64,000 bases of DNA from CAZCBN01 sp964496975 (GTDB lineage Bacteria; Planctomycetota; Phycisphaerae; Phycisphaerales; UBA1924). The notes under the pieces are model-generated. The model saw only the letters and a program-made list of their open reading frames with translations. It had not been told where the DNA came from and did not search any database. Below are positions 44,626 to 52,614 of the stretch, piece by piece (positions within the stretch are counted from its first letter, which is position 1; each line of letters starts with the position of its first letter). Both the position numbers and the translations under genes were made by a program. The stretch is taken from assembly GCA_964496975.1 (NCBI GenBank), contig CAZCBN010000002.1, forward strand, positions 19,793 through 83,792, in the 5' to 3' direction.

Positions 44626-45714
44626 ATGCCCCGAACCACACTCCCTGACCCACGCCAAAACCCCCGCCTCTCCGGCGTATGCACCTTCGGCCGCTACCCC
44701 CTGCTCCCCCTCGTCCCGCCCGACGCACGCCCGCTCGACTGGGCCGTCTACGGCGTGCCCTATGACACCGGCGTCACCTTCCGCCCCGGCGCCCGCTTCG
44801 GCCCCCGCGCCATCCGCGACGCGAGCCAGTACCTCAAGCGCTACCACCTCGAGCACCGCATCGACCTGCCCGACACCCTGAGCCTCGCCGACGCCGGCGA
44901 CGCCCCCGTCCAACCCTTCCATCTCAAGCCCACGCTCGACGCCGTCACCACCTTCGCCGAGCAACTCGCCGACCCCACCACCAAACTCCTCGCCCTCGGC
45001 GGCGACCACTCCATCGCCTACGCCAACATCAAAGCCACCCTGGCCAGGTCGGCTCCGGGTAGGTCGGCTCCGGGTGGGGCGGCTCTCCGAGCCGCCATTC
45101 CGCGCTCTTCCCCTCCTCCCTCTTCTTCCTCCCCCCCTCCCCCCCCAGTCCCCGATCCCCGATCCCCGATCCCCCCAACTCCCCCCCTCGCCCTCCTCCA
45201 CCTCGACGCCCACCTCGACACCGTCGACCAGGTCTGGCAAGAGAAGCACAGCCACGCCTCCCCATTCCTCCGCCTCATCGAAGAGCGCATCATCGACCCC
45301 GCCCGCACCCTCACGCTGGGCGTCCGCGGCCCGCTCAACACCGCGACCGACATCGACGCCTCCAAGGCCCTGGGCATCCGCGTCGTCACCGCCGACGAGG
45401 CCCGCCGCCACGGCGAGGCCATCGTCCGCGAGTTCATCGCGTCCCTGAAGGGCCACCCCTGCTACATCACGTTCGACGTTGATTGCCTCGACCCCGCCTT
45501 CGCCCCCGGCACCGGCACCCCCTGCCCCGCCGGCCTCACACCCTGGGACGCCTTCGGCATCCTTCGCGCCGCCGCGGGCATCAACCTCGCCGGCGCCGAC
45601 GTTGTTGAAGTCCTCCCCGACCGCGACGTCGCGCAGAACACCGCCCTGCTCGCCGCCCACGTCGCGTTTGAAGTCCTCTGCCTCGACGCGCTCACCCGCC
45701 GCACCAGCGCCTGA
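44626..45714 (+). CDS. Arginase/agmatinase/formiminoglutamase-family hydrolase
   Basis: A 362-residue ureohydrolase with the di-manganese ligands in GGDHS (H128), LDAHLD (D194, H196, D198) and FDVDCLDP (D284, D286). The N-terminal GVPYDTGVTFRPGARFGPRAIRDAS is closest to agmatinase/guanidino-acid hydrolases, so arginase, agmatinase or guanidinobutyrase activity are all possible. Between GGDHS and DAH there is a 45-residue low-complexity Pro/Ser insert (about 141-186), encoded by a tandem 15-mer, palindrome A and a heptamer array. It ends the AST-like gene run; arginase would supply ornithine for AstA. Confidence 0.88.
   Translation: MPRTTLPDPRQNPRLSGVCTFGRYPLLPLVPPDARPLDWAVYGVPYDTGVTFRPGARFGPRAIRDASQYLKRYHLEHRIDLPDTLSLADAGDAPVQPFHLKPTLDAVTTFAEQLADPTTKLLALGGDHSIAYANIKATLARSAPGRSAPGGAALRAAIPRSSPPPSSSSPPPPPVPDPRSPIPPTPPLALLHLDAHLDTVDQVWQEKHSHASPFLRLIEERIIDPARTLTLGVRGPLNTATDIDASKALGIRVVTADEARRHGEAIVREFIASLKGHPCYITFDVDCLDPAFAPGTGTPCPAGLTPWDAFGILRAAAGINLAGADVVEVLPDRDVAQNTALLAAHVAFEVLCLDALTRRTSA
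45046..45097 (+). repeat. Tandem 15-mer plus palindrome A inside the arginase gene
   Basis: AGGTCGGCTCCGGGT is directly duplicated (45046-45060, 45061-45075). It merges into the 26-nt block 45072-45097 containing GGCGGCTC-TCC-GAGCCGCC, identical to the block in astD. Confidence 0.95.
45149..45173 (+). repeat. Heptamer array TCCCCGA x3 inside the arginase gene
   Basis: Three exact TCCCCGA units (45149-45155, 45156-45162, 45163-45169) and a partial fourth encode PDPRSPIP in the low-complexity insert. The reverse complement (ATCGGGG phase) matches heptamers in the dihydroorotase gene at 59084-59104. Confidence 0.9.
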
Positions 45715-45722
45715 TCCGCACC

Positions 45723-45761
45723 GGATGGGCACTGGATGGGCACTGGATGGGCACCGGATGG
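45723..45761 (+). repeat. 11-bp tandem repeat GGATGGGCACT after the arginase gene
   Basis: Units begin at 45723, 45734 and 45745 (the last with one change), with a partial unit at 45756. It sits in the 83-nt gap between two convergent genes. Confidence 0.9.
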
Positions 45762-45797
45762 TCGCGCGCCGCCGGGCACCATCCCCATGCCCACGCC

Positions 45798-46403
45798 TCA
45801 GGCCGCGCCGCTCCCCCGGCCGCGCTGCAAGGCGAGCATCAGCTCCACTTCCCCCACGGGCCGTCCCAGTTCCGCCGCGATCCCGTGCGCATCCAGCCCG
45901 CGCGCCGCCATCTCCGCCGCGCGCCGCCCCGCGTCTGACGGGAGCCCGCCGACCGCGCCCGCCCCAGCCCCCGCCGCCCGCTCAAGCCGCTCCGCCGTCG
46001 CCTCCGCTTCCACGAGCAGCGCCTCCAGCCGCGCCGCCTTGGTCTCGACCAGCGCCGCCAGCCGCCGCGCCGTTTCTTCGCAATCCGCCAGCACGTTGTC
46101 CAGGCTCTCCCGCGCCGCGGCCGACTCGTGCAGCGACTGAATGTGCGCCCGCGCCTCCCCCATCTGCGGCATCTCCACCCGCCGCGCGCGCAACTGCCGC
46201 GCCTTGCGCATCAGCACCATCACCACCACCAGCATCCCCGCCGCCATCAGCCCGCCCGCGAGCGCGTTGTACTGCAACGGCGCCACCGACGGCTCGTCCG
46301 GCGCCCCCACCACCGCAGCCCTCTCCAACGGAGCTTCAGCCGCCCCGGGCGTCTCCCCCTGCCCGGCACCCGGCCCAGCAACCTCCACAGTCGGTGGCAT
46401 CAT
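45798..46403 (-). CDS. Membrane-anchored coiled-coil protein with C-terminal helix-turn-helix-like segment
   Basis: A 201-residue protein with an N-terminal Pro/Ala-rich region, one membrane helix (ALAGGLMAAGMLVVVMVLM, about 48-66), a long Ala/Glu/Arg coiled coil and a C-terminal DAGRRAAEMAARGLDAHGIAAELGRPVGEVELMLAL that resembles the small helical motif found at the end of DUF6115-type proteins. Function is unknown. It is divergent from tilS with starts 29 nt apart. GATGAT lies 6 nt before ATG 46403, again consistent with a very short or absent leader. Confidence 0.7.
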   Translation of the reverse strand: MMPPTVEVAGPGAGQGETPGAAEAPLERAAVVGAPDEPSVAPLQYNALAGGLMAAGMLVVVMVLMRKARQLRARRVEMPQMGEARAHIQSLHESAAARESLDNVLADCEETARRLAALVETKAARLEALLVEAEATAERLERAAGAGAGAVGGLPSDAGRRAAEMAARGLDAHGIAAELGRPVGEVELMLALQRGRGSGAA

Positions 46404-46432
46404 GCTCGTATCATCGGGCCGAGGCCCCCAGC

Positions 46433-47455
46433 GTGTCCATCCGCCCGCCGCCACGCAGCCACCCCACCGTCCGACGCATCACCGCCGCGTGGCGTCAGCT
46501 CACCGGCGGTTCCGCCGTCCGCGACACTGAGCGGCCCACCCTCATCGCCTGCTCCGGCGGCCCAGACTCCTCCGCCCTCACCCTCGCCCTCGCCACCGTC
46601 ACCCCCCGGCCGATCGTCGCGCACATCCTGCACGACCTCCGCCCCGAGGCCGAGGCCGCCGCAGACCAGCGTGCCTCCGCCTCACTCGCGCAGGCGCTCG
46701 GCCTTTCCTTCTGCACCGAGGCCGTCCACATCGCCGCACACCCCGGCAACGCCGAGGCCAACGCCCGCCGCGCCCGCTACGCCGCGCTCGCACGGCTCGC
46801 CGCCGGCCACGGCTGCGTCGCCGTCGCCACCGCCCACCACGCCGACGACCAGGCCGAAACCATCCTCATGCGCCTGCTCCGCGGCGCCGGCCCCATCGCC
46901 CTCGGCGGCATCGCCCCCTCCCGCCCGCTTCAGGGCACCATCCGTCTCATCCGCCCCGCGCTCGACATCCCGCGCCTCGACCTCCTCGCCCTCTGCGAGA
47001 CCGCCGGCCACACCGCGGTCACCGATCGCACCAACCTCGACACCACCAAAACCAGGGCCTATTTGCGGGCCCGCGTCCTCCCCGCCCTCCGCGCCGCCCA
47101 TCCCGCCGCGCTCGCCGGCCTCGCCCGATCCGCCGCCCTCGCCCGCGACGCCGGCCGGTTCGTCCGCGCCGCCGCGCGGGAACGGCTCGCCGCCGCAACA
47201 ACCATCCCCAACGGCCTGCACTGGCCGCGAGACGCCTTTTTGGGGTGTGCGAACACGGTCGTCTGCGAGTGCCTCCGCCTCGCGCATCATCAACTCACGT
47301 CGCATAACGCCAGCGACCGCCTGCCGATGCGCTCGCTGCGTCTCGCCGCGCACCACATGCAATCCGCGCCAACCTCGCCTTCAATTCAACTTGTTCTGGG
47401 GTATACCACGCTGCACATCGACTCCACCGGTCTGTCCATGATTTGCCGGCGATGA
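46433..47455 (+). CDS. tilS: tRNA(Ile)-lysidine synthase
   Basis: A 340-residue PP-loop ATPase that converts C34 of the CAU-anticodon tRNA-Ile to lysidine. The pyrophosphatase loop SGGPDSSAL (about residue 38-46), ATAHHADDQAETILMRLLRG and the conserved TNLDTTKTRAYLRARVLPAL are all visible. The C-terminal TilS substrate domain is short and less clear. GTG 46433 is chosen from GAGG 8 nt upstream and the expected N-terminal spacing to the P-loop. Composition falls slightly near the 3' end. Confidence 0.92.
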   Translation: MSIRPPPRSHPTVRRITAAWRQLTGGSAVRDTERPTLIACSGGPDSSALTLALATVTPRPIVAHILHDLRPEAEAAADQRASASLAQALGLSFCTEAVHIAAHPGNAEANARRARYAALARLAAGHGCVAVATAHHADDQAETILMRLLRGAGPIALGGIAPSRPLQGTIRLIRPALDIPRLDLLALCETAGHTAVTDRTNLDTTKTRAYLRARVLPALRAAHPAALAGLARSAALARDAGRFVRAAARERLAAATTIPNGLHWPRDAFLGCANTVVCECLRLAHHQLTSHNASDRLPMRSLRLAAHHMQSAPTSPSIQLVLGYTTLHIDSTGLSMICRR

Positions 47456-47933
47456 TGCACAACCCATGAAATCTTGGGTCGTTGCAGTCAAGTTCGCATG
47501 CCCGGGCAAATTTCCGCTGGCCCTGTGGAAAAGTTGTCGCTAACCTGTCAGAAGAAATCGGGAAGTGAAAACTGGGATCTCACCCAACCCCTTCGCCGAT
47601 CATCCAACGGCCTCCGCGGCGATCTTCGTTGCTCCCGCCCGATCAGGCCTTGCATTTCATCATGACTGTCGCTCTCTGCGGGCTTCTCCCTGATCCAGGG
47701 TGTATGTGGGTGCCCTGTTTCAGTTGACATCTGGGGATCGTGATCGAAACACGAAAAGCCCTGAAAAAGGGTGCCCACCGGCCTCGGCCGGCCCGGTACC
47801 ACTTTCGGGGTGATCGATGTAGCGCGGGGGAACCCGGGCGTGGTGGTGGCCACGCCCTGGACCGGGGGTTATCAACCGGTCGAACGGGGTGGGTCCCGCG
47901 GCAGGAGGCCGCGGCGAGCGATGGAGGGTCGGC
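47456..47933. other. 478-nt non-coding region before the ECF sigma gene
   Basis: Noticeably richer in A+T than its flanks from 47456 to 47770. It holds TTGACA at 47724-47729 followed 17 nt later by AAACAC, a weak promoter candidate, and an 8-bp hairpin GGGCGTGG/CCACGCCC (47836-47857) without a T-run. No protein or known RNA family was recognised. Confidence 0.5.
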
Positions 47934-48608
47934 ATGGGTGCCGAAGAACGTGGACGGTTCGTCCTGGATTTGTTCGATCGCTATTACGGGCGGGTGTACT
48001 GCTTCGCCCGCCGGAGCGTGGACGCCCCGACGGCCGACGATGTGACGCAGGAGGTGTTCGCACGCCTCCTCGACACGCCGGAGGTTGAAAGGAAACCCAT
48101 CGGTGTGAGTTATCTGCTCAAGGTGGCGGAGAACATCATCCGCCGCCGGCATCGCAGGGAGCGTCGCTTCGCGGAAATCGCGGCGTCGCTCAACGCCCCG
48201 GCCAACGCGGCCGAGGCCGCGCCCGCCGCGGAGGCCGGTGCGGTCGCGGCGACCGGCGGCCCGGGCGTCGCCTCGGCCCTGGTCGCGTCCTCGTCCCACG
48301 CCGCGCCGGCGGGCCCCGAGCCCGCCCCGGGCCGGAGCGCGGGCGAGCGAACCGCCCGCCCGGGCACGGAGAGGCTTCGACGGCTCAGCCGCGGCGAAGC
48401 CGATGCGGTCGACCTCATCGTGTGCCGTGGACTGAGCTACCAGCAAGCCGCGGCGTCCCTCGGCGTCAACATCACCGCCGTCAACAACTGGAAGCACCGT
48501 GGACTCCAACGACTCCGCCAACACACCCCCGCCCCCGGCGCCGAGCCCGTCTCCCGGGCCGAGCCCGCACTGGAGCGCCGCGCCGCGCCGGGACGGTCCG
48601 CTGGCTGA
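47934..48608 (+). CDS. ECF-subfamily RNA polymerase sigma factor
   Basis: A 224-residue sigma factor with region 2 (DLFDRYYGRVYCFARRS...ADDVTQEVFARLL, about 11-46, and YLLKVAENIIRRRHRRER) and region 4 (LIVCRGLSYQQAAASLGVNITAVNNWKHRGLQRL, 161-194). The two are joined by an unusually long, Ala/Pro-rich linker of about 65 residues. A Pro-rich tail follows. GGAGGG precedes ATG 47934. No clear anti-sigma factor follows; a small open frame in another register overlaps its 3' end. Regulon and signal unknown. Confidence 0.88.
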   Translation: MGAEERGRFVLDLFDRYYGRVYCFARRSVDAPTADDVTQEVFARLLDTPEVERKPIGVSYLLKVAENIIRRRHRRERRFAEIAASLNAPANAAEAAPAAEAGAVAATGGPGVASALVASSSHAAPAGPEPAPGRSAGERTARPGTERLRRLSRGEADAVDLIVCRGLSYQQAAASLGVNITAVNNWKHRGLQRLRQHTPAPGAEPVSRAEPALERRAAPGRSAG

Positions 48609-48720
48609 GGCCGCCGCGTTCCGACCGGCCGCGCGTCAGTCGCTGCTCGCCGCCATCGCCGCGCGCGTGCAGCGCGAGCGCGACCTGCGCGACGCCGCCG
48701 CCGATCGCATGGCCGGTGTC

Positions 48721-49398
48721 TCAGCGCTCCTGCGCGAGCGCCCGGGCACGCTCGACCAGCAGCTCGACCTCGTGCTCGTTGGTGTACTGGGCAAACCCGC
48801 GAACTGACCGGTCCGGCCCGATCACGATGAGCCGCGTCGGGTGCGTCAGCATCGGCACGCCCGACGGGTCATCGGGGTTCTCGATCAGCGGGAGCCGCAG
48901 CCCCTGCTCCAGCAGCGCCGCCGCCTGCGCCCGCGGGCCCGACAGGAAGCGCCACACGCCGGGCTTCGCGCCGTGCGCCTCGGCGTAGGCTCGCATCACG
49001 CCCGGCGCATCGTGCTCGCCGTCCACGCTGATGCTGACCAGTTGCACGCCGCTGCCCTCGAGCCTCGTCTGCACGTCGGCCATCACCGCCGTCATGCCGG
49101 GGCAGGCGAGCGGGCAGCGGGTGTAGAAGAAGTCCAGCACGGTCACGCGGCCGTCGAAGATGGTCTCGTCGACCGCGACGCCCTCCTGGTCCACCATGGA
49201 GAACGCGGGCATTTGCAGCGTGCGCAGGGCGGCCTCGCGCTCGGACGCGGCGGCGTCGGCGTTGTCGAGCCCGCCCGCGGGGCCGGCGGGCGTCGGCGAT
49301 ACCGGGCGCAGACCGACGCCGAAGCCGTAGACCACGACCGCGGCCGCGAGGAACGCCGCCACGCCCGTCGCGAACACCAGCAGCACGATCCGTCGCAT
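48721..49398 (-). CDS. SCO1/SenC copper chaperone-like protein
   Basis: A 225-residue membrane-anchored thioredoxin-fold protein. An N-terminal helix (IVLLVFATGVAAFLAAAVVVYG) is followed by the copper site YTRCPLACPGM (C95, C99, CxxxC) and THPTRLIVIG (H186). SCO proteins deliver copper to the CuA centre of cytochrome c oxidase. It is the last gene of an operon with an ABC transporter and ctaB, which fits oxidase maturation. GGAGG lies 5 nt before the ATG. Confidence 0.93.
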   Translation of the reverse strand: MRRIVLLVFATGVAAFLAAAVVVYGFGVGLRPVSPTPAGPAGGLDNADAAASEREAALRTLQMPAFSMVDQEGVAVDETIFDGRVTVLDFFYTRCPLACPGMTAVMADVQTRLEGSGVQLVSISVDGEHDAPGVMRAYAEAHGAKPGVWRFLSGPRAQAAALLEQGLRLPLIENPDDPSGVPMLTHPTRLIVIGPDRSVRGFAQYTNEHEVELLVERARALAQER

Positions 49399-49442
49399 CC
49401 GAGCCTCCGATCCGGCACGCCCCCCGCGGGGCCTCGCCGCTA

Positions 49443-50222
49443 TCAATCGTGCGGCACGCCGCGCCGGCCCAGCGACACGAGCGCCGCGGCCAGGCCCAGC
49501 CCCGCGAACGCCGCGACGCCGAGCCACTCGAGCGCCGTCACCTGGACGCCGGGCGTGCCGAGCGCCGCGGCGAGGGCCCGGTGCGTCCAGCCGAACGGGT
49601 TGAGCCGTTGCAACGCGGTGAGCCACGGCGCCGCCGCCTGCATCGGGAAGACGGCGCCGCTGAGCAGCCAGCCGGGCCCGACCGCGAGGTTGATGACGCC
49701 GTGAAAGCCGCGGGGCGAATCGATGCGCTGCGCGAGCGCGAGCCCCCATCCCCCCGTGCCCAGGGCCATCAGCCCCAGCGCCGCCATGCCGAGCAGCATG
49801 CCGCCCAGCCCAGGCGAAAGCCCAAGCGCCGGCGCGAGCGGCAGCAGCACGATCGCCTGCAGGGCCGAGAGCACGGCGAGGGGCAGCACCTTGCCGAGCG
49901 CCGCCGTCAGCGGAGACACCGGGCTGTGCTCCACGAGGCGCCACAGGCCGTCGCGCCGGTCTTCGATGAGCGACATCGCCCCGAACGCCGCGCCGAACAG
50001 CACGACCAGCAGCATCGCCCCGGGCAGCAAGTAGGCCCCGTACGAACCGCCGGGCTCGGCGGCCGCGACGGGCGGCGCCGCGTGCAGCCCCGCCGCCAGC
50101 ACGCCGCACACCATCAGCGGCGTGCCCACCACGGCGACGATCTGGCTGGGTCGCCGCACGAGTCGCAGCGCCTCGCGCACGCCCAGCGCCGCGATGACCG
50201 ACACGCCCGAGGCCGCGCTCAT
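49443..50222 (-). CDS. ABC-2-type transporter permease
   Basis: A 259-residue protein with six to seven membrane helices and the ABC-2 pattern (SYGAYLLPGAMLLVVLFGAAFGAMSLIEDRRDGLWRLVEHSPVSPLTAALGK). It is coupled to the ATPase gene by an ATGA overlap at 50219-50222. Permeases of this kind between ctaB and SCO genes occur in several planctomycete-type cytochrome oxidase clusters; the substrate (haem, copper or other) is not known. Confidence 0.88.
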   Translation of the reverse strand: MSAASGVSVIAALGVREALRLVRRPSQIVAVVGTPLMVCGVLAAGLHAAPPVAAAEPGGSYGAYLLPGAMLLVVLFGAAFGAMSLIEDRRDGLWRLVEHSPVSPLTAALGKVLPLAVLSALQAIVLLPLAPALGLSPGLGGMLLGMAALGLMALGTGGWGLALAQRIDSPRGFHGVINLAVGPGWLLSGAVFPMQAAAPWLTALQRLNPFGWTHRALAAALGTPGVQVTALEWLGVAAFAGLGLAAALVSLGRRGVPHD

Positions 50223-51298
50223 GCCGCGTCCCCCCGCTCGATGGGCCGCGGCGCCTCAACCCCGCACGCGGCGCGGTACACGTCCGCCATCGTCGGCGGC
50301 CCCAACGTGAACGGCACGCCGAGCCCCGCCAACGCCGACGCCACGGCCGCCGCGCGGTCTCGCGGCACGGCGATCGCCCCGCCCGGCCACGGCGCACCGC
50401 CCCGCCCCGCGATCAACGCGCCGTCCGCGTCCGCCACACCCGTCGCTCGCAGCGCGGCCCGCACCGCGTCCGCCTCCCGCGGGCCACACGCCACGCGCAG
50501 CACCACCTCGCCCACCGCCTCGTACAGCGCCCGCGGCGGGCCGCACGCGACCACGCGCCCCTCGTGCATCACCACGGCCATGTCGGCGTTCCCCGCTTCG
50601 TCCATGTCGTGCGTGGTGAAGACGACCGACGCGCCGTCGCCCGCCCCGCCCGCGGCCGCGTGCTCATCCGAACCCGTCCGTCCGATGAGCCGAAGAAGCC
50701 CCGCGTTCCACGCCGCCGCCGCCTCGACATCGAGCCCCGCCGTCGCCTCGTCCAGCGTGAAGAGCCACGCGGGCGAGAGCCGGCACCGCGACAGGTCCAC
50801 CCGCCGCCGCATGCCGCCCGAGAGCGCCGCCGCGCGTGTGCCCGCCACGGCCTCAAGCCCCGCGTCACGCAGCGCGGCCCGCGCCGCCGCCCGCGCCTCG
50901 CGCCCCGACATCCCCCGCAGCACGCCCGCGAGCCGCAGGTTCTCCTCGGCCGTCAAAAGCCCGTCCGTCGCCGGCGTCTGAAACACCGGCACCACGCCCG
51001 ACGCGAGCCGCCGACGATCAGCGCCCGACAGCCCGCGTCCCGCCGCCGCCTCCAGCACGACGCCGTCGCCCATCGTCCACCGCACCACGCCCGCCCGCGG
51101 CGGCAGCGCCCCGCACAGCACCCGCAGCAGCGTGCTTTTCCCCGACCCGTTCGGCCCCACGATCGCAACACGCTGCCCCGCCGGCACCGCGAGCGTCACG
51201 CCCCGCAATGGCATGGCCGCGGCCGCGTCACTCCGGTTGCCCCGCCCGCCGTACGCGGCCGACACGCCCTCCAGCATCACCCGCGCCGGCGCGACCAT
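50219..51298 (-). CDS. ABC transporter ATP-binding protein
   Basis: A 359-residue ATPase. Walker A GPNGSGKST (48-56), a Q-loop in VVPVFQTPATDGLLTAEENL, signature LSGGMRRRVDL, Walker B LFTLDEATAGLD and H-loop TTHDMDEA are intact. A 100-residue C-terminal extension (DUF4162-like position) follows the nucleotide-binding domain. It pairs with the downstream permease and starts immediately after the ctaB stop. Confidence 0.93.
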   Translation of the reverse strand: MVAPARVMLEGVSAAYGGRGNRSDAAAAMPLRGVTLAVPAGQRVAIVGPNGSGKSTLLRVLCGALPPRAGVVRWTMGDGVVLEAAAGRGLSGADRRRLASGVVPVFQTPATDGLLTAEENLRLAGVLRGMSGREARAAARAALRDAGLEAVAGTRAAALSGGMRRRVDLSRCRLSPAWLFTLDEATAGLDVEAAAAWNAGLLRLIGRTGSDEHAAAGGAGDGASVVFTTHDMDEAGNADMAVVMHEGRVVACGPPRALYEAVGEVVLRVACGPREADAVRAALRATGVADADGALIAGRGGAPWPGGAIAVPRDRAAAVASALAGLGVPFTLGPPTMADVYRAACGVEAPRPIERGDAA

Positions 51299-52297
51299 TC
51301 ACAGCAACCTGCCAAGAGCCCCGTCCACCACAAGCGCCACCAGCAGCAGCGGCAGGTGCGCGATGGACGCGAAGAAGACGCGCTTCGCCCCACGGTCGGC
51401 GTCCACGTCCTCGCCTGTCCCGCCCGCCGCGCCCGCCCCGCCCGCCATCCGCAGGCAGAGCAGCAGGAACGCCACCCCGCTCACGCCCGCCGTCACGCCG
51501 TAGATCCATCCCAGCGTGCCGTCCGCCGTCAGCAGCGGCACCACCGACGCCACCAGCAGCAGCGCCGCCGTGCCGCACGTCACGGTCGCCGTCTTGCGGC
51601 CCTGCGGGTCTTCGCACGGCAGCATGCGCATGCCCGCGCGGCGGTAGTCCTCGCGGTAGCGCTGCGCGATCGCCATGAAGTGCGGGATCTGCCACACCAG
51701 CATCAGCGCCGCGAGGCTCACGCCCGTCGGGTTCAGAATGCCCGAGGCGGGGCCGCTCGGCGCCGCCGCCGCCGCGCCGATCATCGGCGGCAACGCCCCC
51801 GGCACCGCCCCCACGAGCGTGCACCAGGGCGTCCGCGTCTTCATCGGCGTGTACACCAGCACGTAGCTCACGATGCACGCCAGCCCGACCAGCGCCGGCG
51901 CCGCCCCGCTCCACCCCAGCAGCACCAGCACGCCCGAGAGCCCGAGCGCGAGCCCCCACGCGAACACCGTCCGCGGCCGCAGCCGCCCGGACGGAATGGG
52001 CCGGCCCGCCGTGCGCTGCATCCGCGCGTCCAGGTCGGCCTCCATCCACGTGTTCAGCGCGTTCGCACCGCTCGCCGCGAGCCACGTCCCCACCACCACG
52101 CTCAGCAGCGGCGCCACCCAGGCCGACGGCGCCGCGGGCCCCTCGACAAACCGGGCCGCGGCAAACCCCACCGCCGACGTCACCACGACGAGCCGCGAGA
52201 TCCCCGGCTTCGTGCACTCGACCACCGCCGCCAACGCCCGGCCCAGGGGCCACGTCCACCCGCCCGCCCGCTCAACCGGAACGGCGACCGCGGTCAT
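51299..52297 (-). CDS. ctaB: Protohaem IX farnesyltransferase (haem O synthase)
   Basis: A 332-residue UbiA-family prenyltransferase with about nine membrane helices. The first Asp-rich motif is NALNTWMEADLDARMQRTAGRP (about 79-100), with the typical RT.gRP ending; the second conserved loop is YREDYRRAGMRMLP. It farnesylates haem B to haem O for terminal oxidases. GGAGG precedes ATG 52297. It heads the operon ctaB-ABC ATPase-permease-SCO1. Confidence 0.94.
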   Translation of the reverse strand: MTAVAVPVERAGGWTWPLGRALAAVVECTKPGISRLVVVTSAVGFAAARFVEGPAAPSAWVAPLLSVVVGTWLAASGANALNTWMEADLDARMQRTAGRPIPSGRLRPRTVFAWGLALGLSGVLVLLGWSGAAPALVGLACIVSYVLVYTPMKTRTPWCTLVGAVPGALPPMIGAAAAAPSGPASGILNPTGVSLAALMLVWQIPHFMAIAQRYREDYRRAGMRMLPCEDPQGRKTATVTCGTAALLLVASVVPLLTADGTLGWIYGVTAGVSGVAFLLLCLRMAGGAGAAGGTGEDVDADRGAKRVFFASIAHLPLLLVALVVDGALGRLL

Positions 52298-52614
52298 ACT
52301 GGCCTCCGCTCGGCTCAAAGGGGGCAGGCTCCAAGAAACGCCGCGGCGCATCGACGCGGCTCTCTGCGTCGTTTCGTCTCGCCGGGCCGCACAGGATGCG
52401 GCCGGGCCGTGAATCCCACCCCACGGACGACGAGCAAACGCCGTCCGGCCCGCCGTCCACGGCCGGACGCCGTGAACAGCGGGAACAGCGTGAACGGCCC
52501 GACCGCCGCGCCACCCGCGCTCCGGGGTGCCGCGTCAGCCTACGCCCGCCGTGCAGACGCCGCCAACGCCCCGCCGGTCGGCCCCGGTCCGCCCGCCCGT
52601 TCCATCCAGGGGCC
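52298..52614. other. 317-nt intergenic region upstream of ctaB
   Basis: No gene or RNA recognised. It must contain the ctaB promoter (reading leftwards) and the 3' flank of the EEP-family gene. A short imperfect repeat GTGAACAGCGG/GAACAGCGTGAAC lies at about 52470-52496. Confidence 0.5.

Noticed and set aside
41537..44728. Long open frame (about 1,060 codons) on the minus strand across the ast genes
   Set aside because: Gly/Ala/Val/Asp-rich antisense shadow of astA and astD with no domain.
44087..45180. Array of short repeats as a CRISPR
   Set aside because: Repeats are not regularly spaced, there are no unique spacers of constant length and no cas genes in the window.
46433..47455. tilS frame extending upstream to 45479
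   Set aside because: Upstream residues are Pro/Arg-rich and antisense to the coiled-coil protein; the PP-loop needs only a short N-terminal lead.
47724..47752. TTGACA with a 17-nt spacer to AAACAC as a promoter for the ECF gene
   Set aside because: The -10 is poor and the site is about 180 nt from the start; kept only as a remark in the intergenic entry.
47836..47857. GC hairpin as an intrinsic terminator
   Set aside because: No T-run follows, and the next gene begins in the same direction.
48499..48807. Small plus-strand frame overlapping the 3' end of the ECF sigma gene, possible anti-sigma factor
   Set aside because: Overlaps the sigma gene by 110 nt and the end of the SCO1 gene by 87 nt, has a Pro-rich start and no membrane helix or zinc motif; not supportable.
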